Origin: Aquibium microcysteis
GTDB taxonomy: Bacteria > Pseudomonadota > Alphaproteobacteria > Rhizobiales > Rhizobiaceae
Assembly: GCF_014495845.1 (NCBI RefSeq)
Contig: NZ_CP061080.1
Span: forward strand, 1,477,001 to 1,541,000
Length of the DNA: 64,000 bases
Direction: 5' to 3'
Both the position numbers and the translations under genes were made by a program. The notes below the pieces were generated by a model. That model saw only the letters and a program-made list of their open reading frames with translations, had not been told where the DNA came from and ran no database searches. Within the stretch, counting starts at the first letter, position 1. Each line of letters opens with the position of its first letter. Positions 17,979 to 26,436 of the stretch are shown in pieces.

Positions 17979-19052
17979 CTATGCCGAAGCCATCGCCGGT
18001 GCAGCCACGGCGCGCCCGGCGGCGTCGAACAGCATGAGATGACGCGTGTCGACGAAGACCTCGATCTCCGCGCCGGTCTCGAGATGATGGATCCCGTGCG
18101 CGAGCAGCACCCAGCGCTCGCCGGCATGGGCGAGATGGACGAAGGTCTCCGAACCGGTGATCTCGCTGACGCCCACGCGCGCCCGCAGACCGGCCGCGGC
18201 CGGTCCCGGCCTCGACAGCGACAGATGATGGGGCTGGAAGCCGATGGTGTAGCGGCCGTCTGGGACGCCTTGCGGCGCAGGCACGACGGCACCGCCATGG
18301 AGATGGAAGGCGCCGCCCGACAGGTCGGCTTCAACCGTGTTCAGCGGCGGGTCGGAGAAGGTGCGCGCGGTGACGAGGTCGGCCGGCCGCCGGAACACTT
18401 CGACGGTCGGGCCGAACTGCGTGACGCGCCCTTCGCTCAGCGTCGCGGTGTGCCCGCCGAGGAGCAGCGCCTCGTGCGGCTCGGTGGTCGCATAGACGAA
18501 GATCGCACCCGATTCGGCGAAGATGCGCGGCAGTTCGGCCCGCAGTTCCTCGCGCAGCTTGTAGTCGAGATTGGCGAGCGGCTCGTCGAGCAGCACCAGC
18601 CCCGCGTTCTTGACCATGGCCCGGGCGAGCGCCGTGCGCTGCTGCTGGCCGCCGGACAGGTTGAGCGGCGTCCGGTCGAGATAGGGCGTCAGCCGCAGGA
18701 GTTCGGCGGCGCGCCGCACCTGGCGGTCGATCGTCTCGCGGTCTCGGCCCGCCACGCGCAGCGGCGAGGCGATGTTCTCGTACACCGTCATGGCCGGGTA
18801 GTTGATGAACTGCTGGTAGACCATCGCGACGTTGCGTTTCTGCACCGGCTGGCCGGTGACGTCCGTGCCGTCGAAGAAGACCGTGCCGGAGGTCGGCTGG
18901 TCGAGCCCCGCCATCAGGCGCATCAGGCTGGTCTTGCCCGACAGCGTCGGGCCGAGCAGGACGTTCAGCGAGCCGTGCTGAAGCGTCAGCGAGACATCGC
19001 GCAGATGCGCTTCGCCGCCCACCACCTTCGACACGTTTCTCAGTTCGAGCAT
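17979..19052 (-). CDS. glpS: Glycerol ABC transporter ATPase GlpS, H-loop His lost
   Basis: A 357-residue ATPase with Walker A GPTLSGKT (34-41), an intact signature LSGGQ (132-136) and Walker B LVLLDE (152-157). At the H-loop the usual THDQ reads TTEP (189-192), so the switch His is Thr190. Together with the altered signature of GlpT, this predicts that the site built on GlpS Walker A is catalytically weak, while the site built on GlpT Walker A plus GlpS LSGGQ is canonical. AGGAGG precedes ATG 19052. It follows glpD by 37 bases. Confidence 0.85.
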   Translation of the reverse strand: MLELRNVSKVVGGEAHLRDVSLTLQHGSLNVLLGPTLSGKTSLMRLMAGLDQPTSGTVFFDGTDVTGQPVQKRNVAMVYQQFINYPAMTVYENIASPLRVAGRDRETIDRQVRRAAELLRLTPYLDRTPLNLSGGQQQRTALARAMVKNAGLVLLDEPLANLDYKLREELRAELPRIFAESGAIFVYATTEPHEALLLGGHTATLSEGRVTQFGPTVEVFRRPADLVTARTFSDPPLNTVEADLSGGAFHLHGGAVVPAPQGVPDGRYTIGFQPHHLSLSRPGPAAAGLRARVGVSEITGSETFVHLAHAGERWVLLAHGIHHLETGAEIEVFVDTRHLMLFDAAGRAVAAPAMASA

Positions 19053-19089
19053 GTCGCCTCCTCCCAGAGGTGCTGCCGTCCTGCCGCCA

Positions 19090-20619
19090 CTACTCGGCGG
19101 CTGCCGTCTCCGATCGGCCCGTCGCGCCCCGCATGAAGTCGTCGAGCGCGGCCGCTTCTACCGCCGTCAGACGCAAGCCCCGCTTGGTGCGGCGCCACAG
19201 CACGTCTTCCGCCGACAGCGCCCATTCGTGTTCGATCAGGTAGCGTACCTCCGCCTCCCAGAGGTCCGCCCCGAAATGCTGGCCGAGATCGGCGGTTGAC
19301 CGCGCCGCGCCGAGCATGGCCGGCACCTTGGTACCATACAGCCTGACGAGACGGCGCGCATGTCCCGTGTCGAGGAAGGGATAGGCGGCCGAGAGTTTTC
19401 CCACCTCGCGGTCGAAGCCGTTCACCGGAAAGTCGCCACCGGGCAGCGATGCATCGCCCGTCCAGGGGGCGCCGCGGCGTCCGATCAGGCCGCCGATCTT
19501 CTCCAGCATCGCCTCGGCAAGCCGCCGGTAGGTGGTGATCTTGCCGCCGAAGACGTTGACGAGCGGAGCCTGGCCGCCGCCGCCCTCGGCGGTCAGCACG
19601 TAGTCGCGGGTCGCCTCCTGCGCCTTCGACGCGCCGTCGTCGAACAGCGGCCGCACGCCGGAATAGGTCCAGACGATGTCGCTGCGGCGGACCGGTTCTG
19701 CGAAATACTCGCTCGCCGCCTCGCACAGATAGTCGATCTCCACGTCGGTGATCGCGACCGCGCCCGGCTCTCCCTCGTAATCGCGATCGGTGGTGCCGAT
19801 CAGCGTGTAGTCTTCCTCGTAGGGGATCGCGAAGATGATGCGGCCGTCGCGGTTCTGGAAGAAATAGGCGCGCGGATCGTCGAACTTGCGTTTCACCACG
19901 ATGTGGCTGCCCTGGACGAGCCGCACGTTGTGGACGTCGTTCTTGCCGAGCGTCGCGCCGAGCACCTCGTCGACCCAGGGGCCGGCGGCATTGACGAGGA
20001 GCTTCGCCCGCACCGTCTCGGTGCGGCGGCTGCGGGAATCCTCGACGGTGACGGTCCAGACCGCGCCGTCGCGCCGGGCCGAGGTCACGCGGGTGCGGGT
20101 GCGGATGACGGCGCCGCGGTCGGCGGCATCGCGGGCATTGAGCACGACGAGGCGGGCATCGTTGACCCAGCAGTCGGAATATTCGAAGGCGCGCGAGAAC
20201 AGCGGCTTCAGCGGCTTGCCGGCGGGGTCGCTGCGCATGTCCAGCGTGCGCGTCGCCGGCAGCAGCTTGCGGCCGCCGATGTGGTCGTAGAGGAACAGGC
20301 CGAGCCTGAGCAGCCAGGCCGGACGCAGGCCCTCGTGGTGGGGAAGCACGAAGCGCATCGGCCAGATGATGCTCGGCGCCATGCGCCACAAGACCTCGCG
20401 CTCCATCAGCGCCTCGCGCACCAGTCTGAATTCGTAGTGCTCGAGATAGCGCAGCCCGCCATGGATCAGCTTCGTCGACCAGGACGAGGTGCCGCTGGCG
20501 AGATCCTTCATCTCGGCGAGGAAAACCGAATACCCGCGACCGGCGGCATCCCGCGCGACGCCACATCCGTTGATGCCGCCGCCGATGATCAGGATGTCGT
20601 AGATCGCTCCGCCGTCCAA
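19090..20619 (-). CDS. glpD: Glycerol-3-phosphate dehydrogenase, FAD-dependent
   Basis: The 509-residue flavoenzyme has an N-terminal FAD-binding GGGINGCGVARDAAGRG motif and the GlpD block SGTSSWSTKLIHGGLRYLE. A C-terminal helical DAO_C domain follows. It oxidises glycerol-3-phosphate to dihydroxyacetone phosphate and passes electrons to quinone at the inner membrane. The start is a TTG (20617-20619) with GGGAGAG upstream; no ATG fits the conserved N-terminus. It is the first gene of the seven-gene glycerol operon. No glycerol kinase (glpK) or DeoR-type glpR gene is in the window, so these must lie elsewhere. Confidence 0.9.
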   Translation of the reverse strand: MDGGAIYDILIIGGGINGCGVARDAAGRGYSVFLAEMKDLASGTSSWSTKLIHGGLRYLEHYEFRLVREALMEREVLWRMAPSIIWPMRFVLPHHEGLRPAWLLRLGLFLYDHIGGRKLLPATRTLDMRSDPAGKPLKPLFSRAFEYSDCWVNDARLVVLNARDAADRGAVIRTRTRVTSARRDGAVWTVTVEDSRSRRTETVRAKLLVNAAGPWVDEVLGATLGKNDVHNVRLVQGSHIVVKRKFDDPRAYFFQNRDGRIIFAIPYEEDYTLIGTTDRDYEGEPGAVAITDVEIDYLCEAASEYFAEPVRRSDIVWTYSGVRPLFDDGASKAQEATRDYVLTAEGGGGQAPLVNVFGGKITTYRRLAEAMLEKIGGLIGRRGAPWTGDASLPGGDFPVNGFDREVGKLSAAYPFLDTGHARRLVRLYGTKVPAMLGAARSTADLGQHFGADLWEAEVRYLIEHEWALSAEDVLWRRTKRGLRLTAVEAAALDDFMRGATGRSETAAAE

Positions 20620-20654
20620 GCGTCTCTCCCGGGCTTCGTCTTGCCTTTGTTGGA

Positions 20655-20695
20655 CTTTCGTTCGCCCTGATTGAGAGGGTAAAGCGAACTTTAGA
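20655..20695 (-). promoter_or_regulatory. Candidate glp promoter/operator region
   Basis: About 40-75 bases upstream of glpD are ACTTTCGTTCGCC and AAAGCGAACTTT, TTCG/CGAA-rich half-sites of the kind bound by DeoR-family GlpR (E. coli sites contain TTCG and CGAA). AAAGCGAACTTT also has AAAG/CTTT dyad ends. Position and base pattern fit repression of the glp operon, but the consensus match is loose. Confidence 0.35.
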
Positions 20696-20826
20696 TGAAT
20701 GTCAAACGAAAAACCGGTGCTGTGGACGAAGGTCGAACGCCGCCCGTCCGGCGTTTTGGGATGACGAAGGTGGAGGTCCAGGCCGTGCGAGGCAGGCCTG
20801 CGACGGGCTCCGGTTCGGGGCAGAGT

Positions 20827-20966
20827 GGTCCCCCCTCCGCCTCGCTTCGTTCGGCACCTCCCCCCACTTCGTGGGGATGGAGGATCGGCGCTGCGGCTCG
20901 ACGCTCGTCCTCCAACGCCACGAAGTGGGGGGCGGAGGTGGCGGCGCGAAGCAACGACGGAGGGGG
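20827..20966. repeat. 140-bp palindromic element, copy 1
   Basis: It begins GGTCCCCCCTCCGCCTCGCT and ends CGACGGAGGGGG, with inner arms CCCCCCACTTCGTGG and CCACGAAGTGGGG. The whole unit folds into a long imperfect hairpin. The second copy at 21450-21589 is in the same orientation. It looks like a MITE-like or REP-type dispersed element. Confidence 0.7.
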
Positions 20967-21045
20967 CGCAGGATGTGGCGGCGGGGGGCGGCGACCGGGC
21001 GGCACGTGCCTCGTCGTGGGCCGGATCGCGGGGACGGGCGGCGAG

Positions 21046-21324
21046 GCATGGATCCCGGATACGTCGTCCTGCGCTGCGCTTGGACGCCGTTCCGGGATGA
21101 CGAGGGTGGAAGGGATGGCGCTGCTTTCGCCGTCGTCATCCCGGGGGAAGCCGGAGCGAAGCGGAGGCGCAGACCCGGGATCCATGCCTCGGCGATCGTC
21201 GAAAGGCGGGGCGGTGCAGACGACGCACCGGCCCTTCTCCATCGTCCCGCCCGACGACCTACGCCGAGACATGGATCCCGGATACGGCGTCCTTCGCTGT
21301 GCTCGGACGTCGTTCCGGGATGAC
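21046..21324. repeat. Three copies of a ~56-bp GGATCC repeat
   Basis: Direct copies lie at about 21046-21103 and 21269-21324 (CATGGATCCCGGATACG ... TTCCGGGATGACGA), and an inverted copy at about 21135-21188. Each has short complementary ends (ATCCCGG / CCGGGAT). This fits the small extragenic repeats often seen in Hyphomicrobiales. Confidence 0.65.
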
Positions 21325-21449
21325 GAAGATGGAGGCGGCGCGACAGCGACGGGGTCGCGGACCTGCCGGCCGCTGAGGGCGAGACGGTGGCGGTCTGCCC
21401 GGCCACGTCCGTCGTCCCGGACGTCCACCGTCCCGAACTGGCCCGGCGG

Positions 21450-21589
21450 GGTCCCCCCTCCGCCTCGCTGCGCTCGGCACCTCCCCCCACTTCGTGGGGT
21501 TGGAGAATAGGCGCTGCGGCTGGCCACTCGTCCTCCACCCCACGAAGTGGGGGCGGAGGTGGCGTCGCGAAGCGACGACGGAGGGGGGG
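21450..21589. repeat. 140-bp palindromic element, copy 2
   Basis: It closely matches copy 1 at 20827-20966 over its length, with the same outer (GGTCCCCCCTCC / GGAGGGGG) and inner arms. It ends about 95 bases past the lolD stop, so on the minus strand it could act as a bulky 3' hairpin for the lolCD message. Confidence 0.7.
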
Positions 21590-21682
21590 CGATGCAGGAT
21601 GTGACGGTTGCCGCGGCCATGGCGGCACGTGCAGCCCCTCGACGGTCCTTCGGACGGGCGGCAGCGCTGCCGCTGCCGCCCG

Positions 21683-22369
21683 TCAGATCTCGACGATCTT
21701 GCCGGCCTTGAGCGTCACCCGGCGGTCCATACGGGCGGCGAGGTCGTGGTTGTGGGTGGCGATCAGGGCGGCGAGGCCGGAATGGCGCACCAGCGCCTCC
21801 ATGGCGTCGAAGACGTAGGAGGCGGTCTGCGGATCGAGGTTGCCGGTCGGCTCGTCGGCCAGAAGCACCAGCGGCGCGTTGGCCACCGCACGCGCGATCG
21901 CCACGCGCTGCTGTTCGCCGCCGGAGAGCTCCGCCGGGCGGTGGTCGGCGCGCGGACCGATCTTCATGTAGTCGAGCAGCTGGCGCGCCCGCTCTTCCGC
22001 CTCGGCGCGCGACAGGCCGCGCACCAGCTGCGGCAGGACGATGTTCTCCAGTGCGGAGAATTCCGGCAGCAGATGGTGGAACTGGTAGACGAAGCCGACC
22101 TCGTTGCGGCGGATCGCCGTGCGCCGGTCGTCGGACAGGCCGCTGCAGGGAACGCCGCTGAGCAGGACCTCGCCCGCATCCGGCCGCTCGAGCAGGCCGG
22201 CCGTGTGCAGCAGGGTGGACTTGCCGGCGCCCGAAGGCGCCACGAGCGCGACGGTCTCGCCGCGGCCGAGCACGAAATCGGCGCCGTCCAGGATGACGAG
22301 ATCCCGCGCGCCCTGCTTGTAGCGCCGCTCCACGCCGACCAGCTGGAGAGCGAGTTCGGCCGCCATCAC
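21683..22369 (-). CDS. lolD: Lipoprotein-releasing ABC transporter ATPase LolD
   Basis: The 228-residue ATPase has Walker [10 protein letters not shown], signature [14 protein letters not shown], Walker [13 protein letters not shown] and an H-loop ATHNHD, the layout of the MacB/LolD branch. It powers release of outer-membrane lipoproteins from the inner membrane to LolA. It overlaps the end of lolC by 4 bases and completes the proS-lolC-lolD order typical of alphaproteobacteria. Confidence 0.92.
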   Translation of the reverse strand: MMAAELALQLVGVERRYKQGARDLVILDGADFVLGRGETVALVAPSGAGKSTLLHTAGLLERPDAGEVLLSGVPCSGLSDDRRTAIRRNEVGFVYQFHHLLPEFSALENIVLPQLVRGLSRAEAEERARQLLDYMKIGPRADHRPAELSGGEQQRVAIARAVANAPLVLLADEPTGNLDPQTASYVFDAMEALVRHSGLAALIATHNHDLAARMDRRVTLKAGKIVEI

Positions 22370-23649
22370 TCGTACCTCAGCGCTTCGACGGGATCGAGGC
22401 TGGCGGCCCGCCAGGCGGGAAACAGCGTGGCGAGGAAGGAGAGCGCCAGCGCCATCAGCACGACCGACGTGGTTTCGCTGACGTCGATCTTGGCGGGAAG
22501 CTGGCTCAGGAAATAGAGCTCCGGGTTGAACAGCATCTCGCCCGAGAGCCAGGAGAAGAACTGCCGGATCGATTCGACGTTGAGGCAGACGATGATGCCG
22601 AGCACCACGCCGGCCACCGTTCCGGTGACGCCGATGGCGGCACCCGTCATGACGAAGATGCGCAGGATCGCGGCGCGCGTCGCCCCCATGGTGCGCAGGA
22701 TGGCGATGTCGCGGCCCTTGTCCTTCACCAGCATGAAGAGACCCGAGATGATGTTCAGCGCCGCGACGACGACGATCAGCGTCAGGATCATGAACATCAC
22801 GTTGCGCTCGACCTCCAGCGCGGCGAAGAAAGTGTGGTTGCGCTGGCGCCAGTCGGCCATGAACAGCGGCCGCTGCGCGGCGACCTCGACCAGCGGCCGC
22901 AGCTCGTCGACGGCGTCGGGATTGTCGACGAAGACCTCGATGGTCTGCGCCCGGCCCTCGGAGTTGAAATAGAGCTGGGCTTCCGGCAGCGCCATGAAGA
23001 TGATCGAGGCGTCGTATTCCGACATGCCGACCTGGAAGATGGCGGTGACCGGATAGCCCTTCTGCCGCGCGGTGGTGCCGAAGGGTGTCACGTCCCCGTC
23101 GGGCGAGGTCAGCGTGATCACGTCGCCGAGCATCAGGCCGAGATTCTCGGCCATGCGCTGGCCGATGGCCACCCCCTGCCCCGACGCGAAGCCGTCGAGC
23201 GAGCCTTCGCGGATGTTGCCGGCGACGAGCTCGACCTTGCGCAGGTCCTCCTCGCGCATGCCGCGCACCAGCGCGCCGGCACCCGAGCCGACATTGCCGG
23301 TGGCCAGCACCTGGCCCTCGACCAGCGGGATAGCGTAGCGCACGCCCTGGATGCCGTTGATGCGGTCGGCGACGGCGGCATAGTCGTCGAGCGGCGTGTC
23401 AACCGCCTGGAGGACGAGGTGGCCGTTGATGCCGAGGATGCGGGTGAGCAGCTCGGCGCGGAAGCCGTTCATCACCGCCATGACGATGATGAGGGTGGCT
23501 ACGCCCAGCATGATGCCGATGAAGGAGATCGAGGCGATGACCGAGATGAAGGCTTCCTTGCGCCGCGAGCGCAGGTAGCGCCAGGCCACCATGCGCTCGA
23601 AGGCCGAAAAGGGCCCGGCGCCGCCCGGGGTCGCCGCCGCCTCGGCCAT
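22366..23649 (-). CDS. lolC: Lipoprotein-releasing system permease LolC/E
   Basis: This 427-residue inner-membrane protein has the LolC/E fold: one N-terminal membrane segment after [23 protein letters not shown] split by a large periplasmic domain, then three C-terminal segments with an FtsX-like end ([16 protein letters not shown]). Alphaproteobacteria often have a single LolC/E-like permease. ATG 23649 overlaps the proS stop (TGATG), so a much longer upstream frame is rejected. Confidence 0.9.
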   Translation of the reverse strand: MAEAAATPGGAGPFSAFERMVAWRYLRSRRKEAFISVIASISFIGIMLGVATLIIVMAVMNGFRAELLTRILGINGHLVLQAVDTPLDDYAAVADRINGIQGVRYAIPLVEGQVLATGNVGSGAGALVRGMREEDLRKVELVAGNIREGSLDGFASGQGVAIGQRMAENLGLMLGDVITLTSPDGDVTPFGTTARQKGYPVTAIFQVGMSEYDASIIFMALPEAQLYFNSEGRAQTIEVFVDNPDAVDELRPLVEVAAQRPLFMADWRQRNHTFFAALEVERNVMFMILTLIVVVAALNIISGLFMLVKDKGRDIAILRTMGATRAAILRIFVMTGAAIGVTGTVAGVVLGIIVCLNVESIRQFFSWLSGEMLFNPELYFLSQLPAKIDVSETTSVVLMALALSFLATLFPAWRAASLDPVEALRYE

Positions 23650-24974
23650 CAGCGTGCGCCGAACCGGCCGAGAAGGTCTGCCGGGGACAGGGTCTCGCGC
23701 GCGCCGGTGCGGCGGTTCTTGATCTCGACCTCGCCCGCCGCCACGCCGCGCGGCCCGACGATGACCTGCCAGGGCAGGCCGATCAGGTCGGCGGTGGCGA
23801 ACTTGCCGCCGGCGCGCTGGTCGGTGTCGTCGTAGAGCACGTCCCTGCCCGCCGCCGACAGCTTCGCGTAAAGGTCTTCGCAGACGGTGTCGCATCCCTG
23901 GTCGCCAGGCTTCATGTTGATCAGCGCGACGTCGAACGGCGCGACGCTCTCCGGCCAGATGATCCCGGCCTCGTCGTGGAAGGCCTCGATGATGGCCGCG
24001 ATCAGCCGCGACGGGCCGATGCCGTAGGAGCCCATCGAGACGAGATGTTCCTTGCCGTCGGGTCCCGTGACGCTGGCGCCGAAGGGCTTGGAGTACTTCT
24101 CGCCGAAGTGGAAGATGTGGCCCACCTCGATGCCGCGCGCCGAGACCTGCGCCTCGGGCGCGACCGCCGCCCAGGCATCCTCGTCATGCATCTCATCGGT
24201 CGCCGCATAGGGCGTCGTCCAGTCCTTGACGATGCCGGCGATCTCGGAATCGTTGCCGAAGTCGGTGTCGGCGCCCGGCACCGGCAGGGCGAGATAGTCG
24301 CGGTGGCAGTAGACCTGGCTTTCGCCGGTGTCGGCGAGGATGATGAACTCGTGGGAGAGGTCGCCGCCGATCGGGCCGGTGTCGGCGCGCATCGGGATCG
24401 CCTGCAGGCCCATCCGCGTGAAGGTGCGCAGATAGGAGACGAACATGCGGTTGTAGGCCGCTTTCGCGCCCTCGTAGTTCAGGTCGAAGGAATAGGCGTC
24501 CTTCATCAGGAATTCACGCGAGCGCATGACGCCGAAACGCGGCCGCATCTCGTCGCGGAACTTCCACTGGATGTGGTAGAGGTTCAGCGGCAGGTCCTTG
24601 TAGGACTTCACGTAGGAGCGGAAGATGTCGGTGACCATCTCCTCGTTGGTCGGGCCGTAGAGCATCTCGCGATCATGCCGGTCCTGCAGCCGCAGCATCT
24701 CGGGGCCGTAGGCGTCGTAGCGTCCGCTCTCGCGCCACAGTTCGGCCGACTGGATGGTCGGCATCATGATCTCGAGCGCGCCGGCGCGGTCCTGCTCCTC
24801 GCGGATGATCCGGCAGACCTTGTCGAGCACGCGCTTGCCGAGCGGCAGCCAGGAAAAGCTGCCCAGGGCCTGCTGCTTGATCATGCCCGCCCGCAGCATC
24901 AGCCGGTGCGAGACGATCTCCGCCTCGCGCGGATTCTCTTTCAGGATGGGCAGGAAGTAGCGCGACAATCGCAT
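23649..24974 (-). CDS. proS: Prolyl-tRNA synthetase, short alphaproteobacterial form
   Basis: The 441-residue class II synthetase charges tRNA-Pro. The conserved start [19 protein letters not shown], the motif 2 region ([19 protein letters not shown]) and a C-terminal anticodon-binding domain are present. The ~180-residue editing insertion of bacterial ProS is missing, as is usual in this clade. An upstream in-frame ATG (25055) would add 27 residues without family features, so ATG 24974 is used. Confidence 0.93.
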   Translation of the reverse strand: MRLSRYFLPILKENPREAEIVSHRLMLRAGMIKQQALGSFSWLPLGKRVLDKVCRIIREEQDRAGALEIMMPTIQSAELWRESGRYDAYGPEMLRLQDRHDREMLYGPTNEEMVTDIFRSYVKSYKDLPLNLYHIQWKFRDEMRPRFGVMRSREFLMKDAYSFDLNYEGAKAAYNRMFVSYLRTFTRMGLQAIPMRADTGPIGGDLSHEFIILADTGESQVYCHRDYLALPVPGADTDFGNDSEIAGIVKDWTTPYAATDEMHDEDAWAAVAPEAQVSARGIEVGHIFHFGEKYSKPFGASVTGPDGKEHLVSMGSYGIGPSRLIAAIIEAFHDEAGIIWPESVAPFDVALINMKPGDQGCDTVCEDLYAKLSAAGRDVLYDDTDQRAGGKFATADLIGLPWQVIVGPRGVAAGEVEIKNRRTGARETLSPADLLGRFGAR

Positions 24975-25199
24975 GGGGATGTCCGTCGAGAATGAAAGGT
25001 GACGCCCGCAGGAATCGGGCTTTCGGCAGGGTCTGTGCACGCGCTTCATAGCCATTTCGAGGCCGGATGGAAACCCGACCGCGGCGGCCCGGCAAAAGAA
25101 GGTTCGAAGGTATAACTATAAGGAAACCTTGCTGTTTTTTTGTGCAGCGCAGCACATCTTTGAGGCCACGAACGCGAAAAAGATCGTGACAGGCATGTG

Positions 25200-25372
25200 A
25201 AGCTTGCGCTAGTGTGCCGCCATAAACGAGAAGACGGAGCAACGCACCGTTTTCCTCACGCGGTCAAAGTCTTGGGAGGATGCGATCCAGGCGCGGTCAC
25301 TCGCAGCCGCCGGTAACCGGATACGGATCGGACGCGTTAAACATTGCAAGGCTTCGGCCTTGCTTTTTTTTT
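25200..25372 (+). ncRNA. Candidate small RNA ending in a UUCG terminator
   Basis: On the plus strand, opposite to all neighbouring genes, about 170 bases without a coding frame end in a textbook intrinsic terminator. No protein gene upstream needs this terminator, so a small RNA is the simplest explanation. The 5' end is arbitrary; no firm promoter was found. I cannot assign it to a known family. Confidence 0.35.
25346..25372 (+). terminator. Intrinsic terminator with UUCG loop
   Basis: GCAAGGC-TTCG-GCCTTGC (25346-25363) is a perfect 7-bp stem with a UUCG tetraloop and is followed by nine Ts (25364-25372). It works only in the plus direction. Confidence 0.8.
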
Positions 25373-25541
25373 GTGCAGACATCGTCCCGCAGGCGTCATG
25401 CGGTGCGCCCACCCGATCCAGGCATTGAGGTCGCCTGCCCTCCTTGTGCCGGCGGGACCGGCGCGTGGCAATGGGCTGCGCGCTCGACGGGACGCGACGG
25501 AGGATGGCGGGCGGGGCGTGGGTAAGCGGCCGGACCCGCAG

Positions 25542-25811
25542 TCAGTCGATGACCGGGGCGATGCGCGGGATGTCGTCGAAGCTGAAACCAAGCTGGTTTG
25601 TGAGTACCCAGAGCGTCGCGAAGATGATCAGCGAGACGATGGTGGTGCGCAGGGCGGCGCGGCGGACATGCGATCCCCGCGGGGCGCTGGCCGTGGTGCC
25701 GAGCGTGACGTTTCCGTCCTCGTCCTGCGTGCGCAGGCTGAAGGGCAGGATGGCGAACAGCGTCACCCACCAGATCAGGAAGAAGACGGCGAAATAGGAT
25801 ACCCACGTCAC
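25542..25811 (-). CDS. DUF1467 small inner-membrane protein
   Basis: An 89-residue protein with two hydrophobic segments (SYFAVFFLIWWVTLFAILPF and a second near the C-terminus). It matches the DUF1467 proteins found between mce and proS in many Hyphomicrobiales. GTG 25811 is chosen because AGGAGGAG lies just upstream and the stop-start spacing to mce is 25 bases. Its function is unknown. Confidence 0.8.
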   Translation of the reverse strand: MTWVSYFAVFFLIWWVTLFAILPFSLRTQDEDGNVTLGTTASAPRGSHVRRAALRTTIVSLIIFATLWVLTNQLGFSFDDIPRIAPVID

Positions 25812-25836
25812 GGGACGATCTCCTCCTGGAGGGCGG

Positions 25837-26241
25837 TCAGACCTGCTCGAGCTCGACCAGCGTGCCCTGAAAATCCTTGGGGTGCAGGAACAGCACCGGC
25901 TTGCCGTGGGCGCCGATCTTCGGCTCGCCGTCGCCCAGCACCCGCGCACCGGCAGCCTTCAGCCGGTCGCGGGCGGCGATGATGTCGTCGACCTCGTAGC
26001 AGACGTGGTGCATGCCGCCGGCGGGGTTCTTGGCCAGGAAGGCGGCGATCGTCGATGCTTCCCCCAGCGGCTCCAGCAGTTCCACCTTGGTGTTGCCGAG
26101 CTCGATGAAGACGACGGTGACCCCGTGCTCCGGCAGCGGCTGCGGCGCCGTCACGGTGGCACCCAGCGTGTCGCGATACATGGCCGCCGCGGCGGCGAGG
26201 TCGGGAACGGCGATGGCGACGTGGTTCAGGCGTCCGAGCAT
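25837..26241 (-). CDS. mce: Methylmalonyl-CoA epimerase
   Basis: The 134-residue single-domain VOC-fold enzyme interconverts (R)- and (S)-methylmalonyl-CoA. The start MLGRLNHVAIAVPDL, the VELLEPLG block, GMHHVCYEVDD and the C-terminal GTLVELEQV give the metal-binding His/Glu pattern of the family. GGAGGA before ATG 26241 fixes the start. It lies in the conserved rnj-mce-DUF1467-proS order. Confidence 0.9.
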   Translation of the reverse strand: MLGRLNHVAIAVPDLAAAAAMYRDTLGATVTAPQPLPEHGVTVVFIELGNTKVELLEPLGEASTIAAFLAKNPAGGMHHVCYEVDDIIAARDRLKAAGARVLGDGEPKIGAHGKPVLFLHPKDFQGTLVELEQV

Positions 26242-26257
26242 GGGGTCCTCCGGCAAG

Positions 26258-26430
26258 GGCGAATAGGGAATAGCGAATAGCGAGTAGGGAGTAGGGAGTA
26301 GGGAGTGGCGTGGATGGCCGATCTTTTGCCGATCTGCTTAAGTCCACAGCACGTGGCCATTGCGACCGGACGATCCGCGACCGCACCATTCGCCATTCGC
26401 CATTCGCCATTCGCCATTCGCTATTCGCCC
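26258..26430. repeat. Heptamer arrays forming a long inverted repeat
   Basis: At 26258-26308 about seven degenerate copies of a GAATAGG/GAGTAGG heptamer run in tandem. At 26386-26430 six copies of CGCCATT/CGCTATT run in the opposite sense. The arms pair with roughly four in five bases matching and enclose about 77 bases. It fills the space between the rnj stop and the mce start, so the transcript would fold into a long hairpin. Confidence 0.75.
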
Positions 26431-26436
26431 TCCCCG

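Larger units (their letters stand above)
20701..21682. other. Repeat-rich gap between glpD and lolD
   Basis: No gene is supported in this nearly 1-kb stretch. Frames of up to 300 codons on both strands are low-complexity Arg/Ser/Gly/Pro translations of repeats. It is a mosaic of two copies of a 140-bp palindromic element and three copies of a shorter GGATCC-containing repeat, listed separately. Confidence 0.7.
24975..25541. other. 567-bp gap with candidate small RNA
   Basis: No protein gene is supported. The proS promoter should be here. A strong plus-strand terminator (25346-25372) ends what may be a small RNA. A similar string, CTTGCTGTTTTTTTGTGCAG, occurs at about 25128-25147, so the T-run segment is present twice about 230 bases apart; part of the gap may be a duplication. 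Confidence 0.45.

Noticed and set aside
26258..26430. CRISPR array from the heptamer repeats
   Set aside because: The unit is 7 bases with no spacers.
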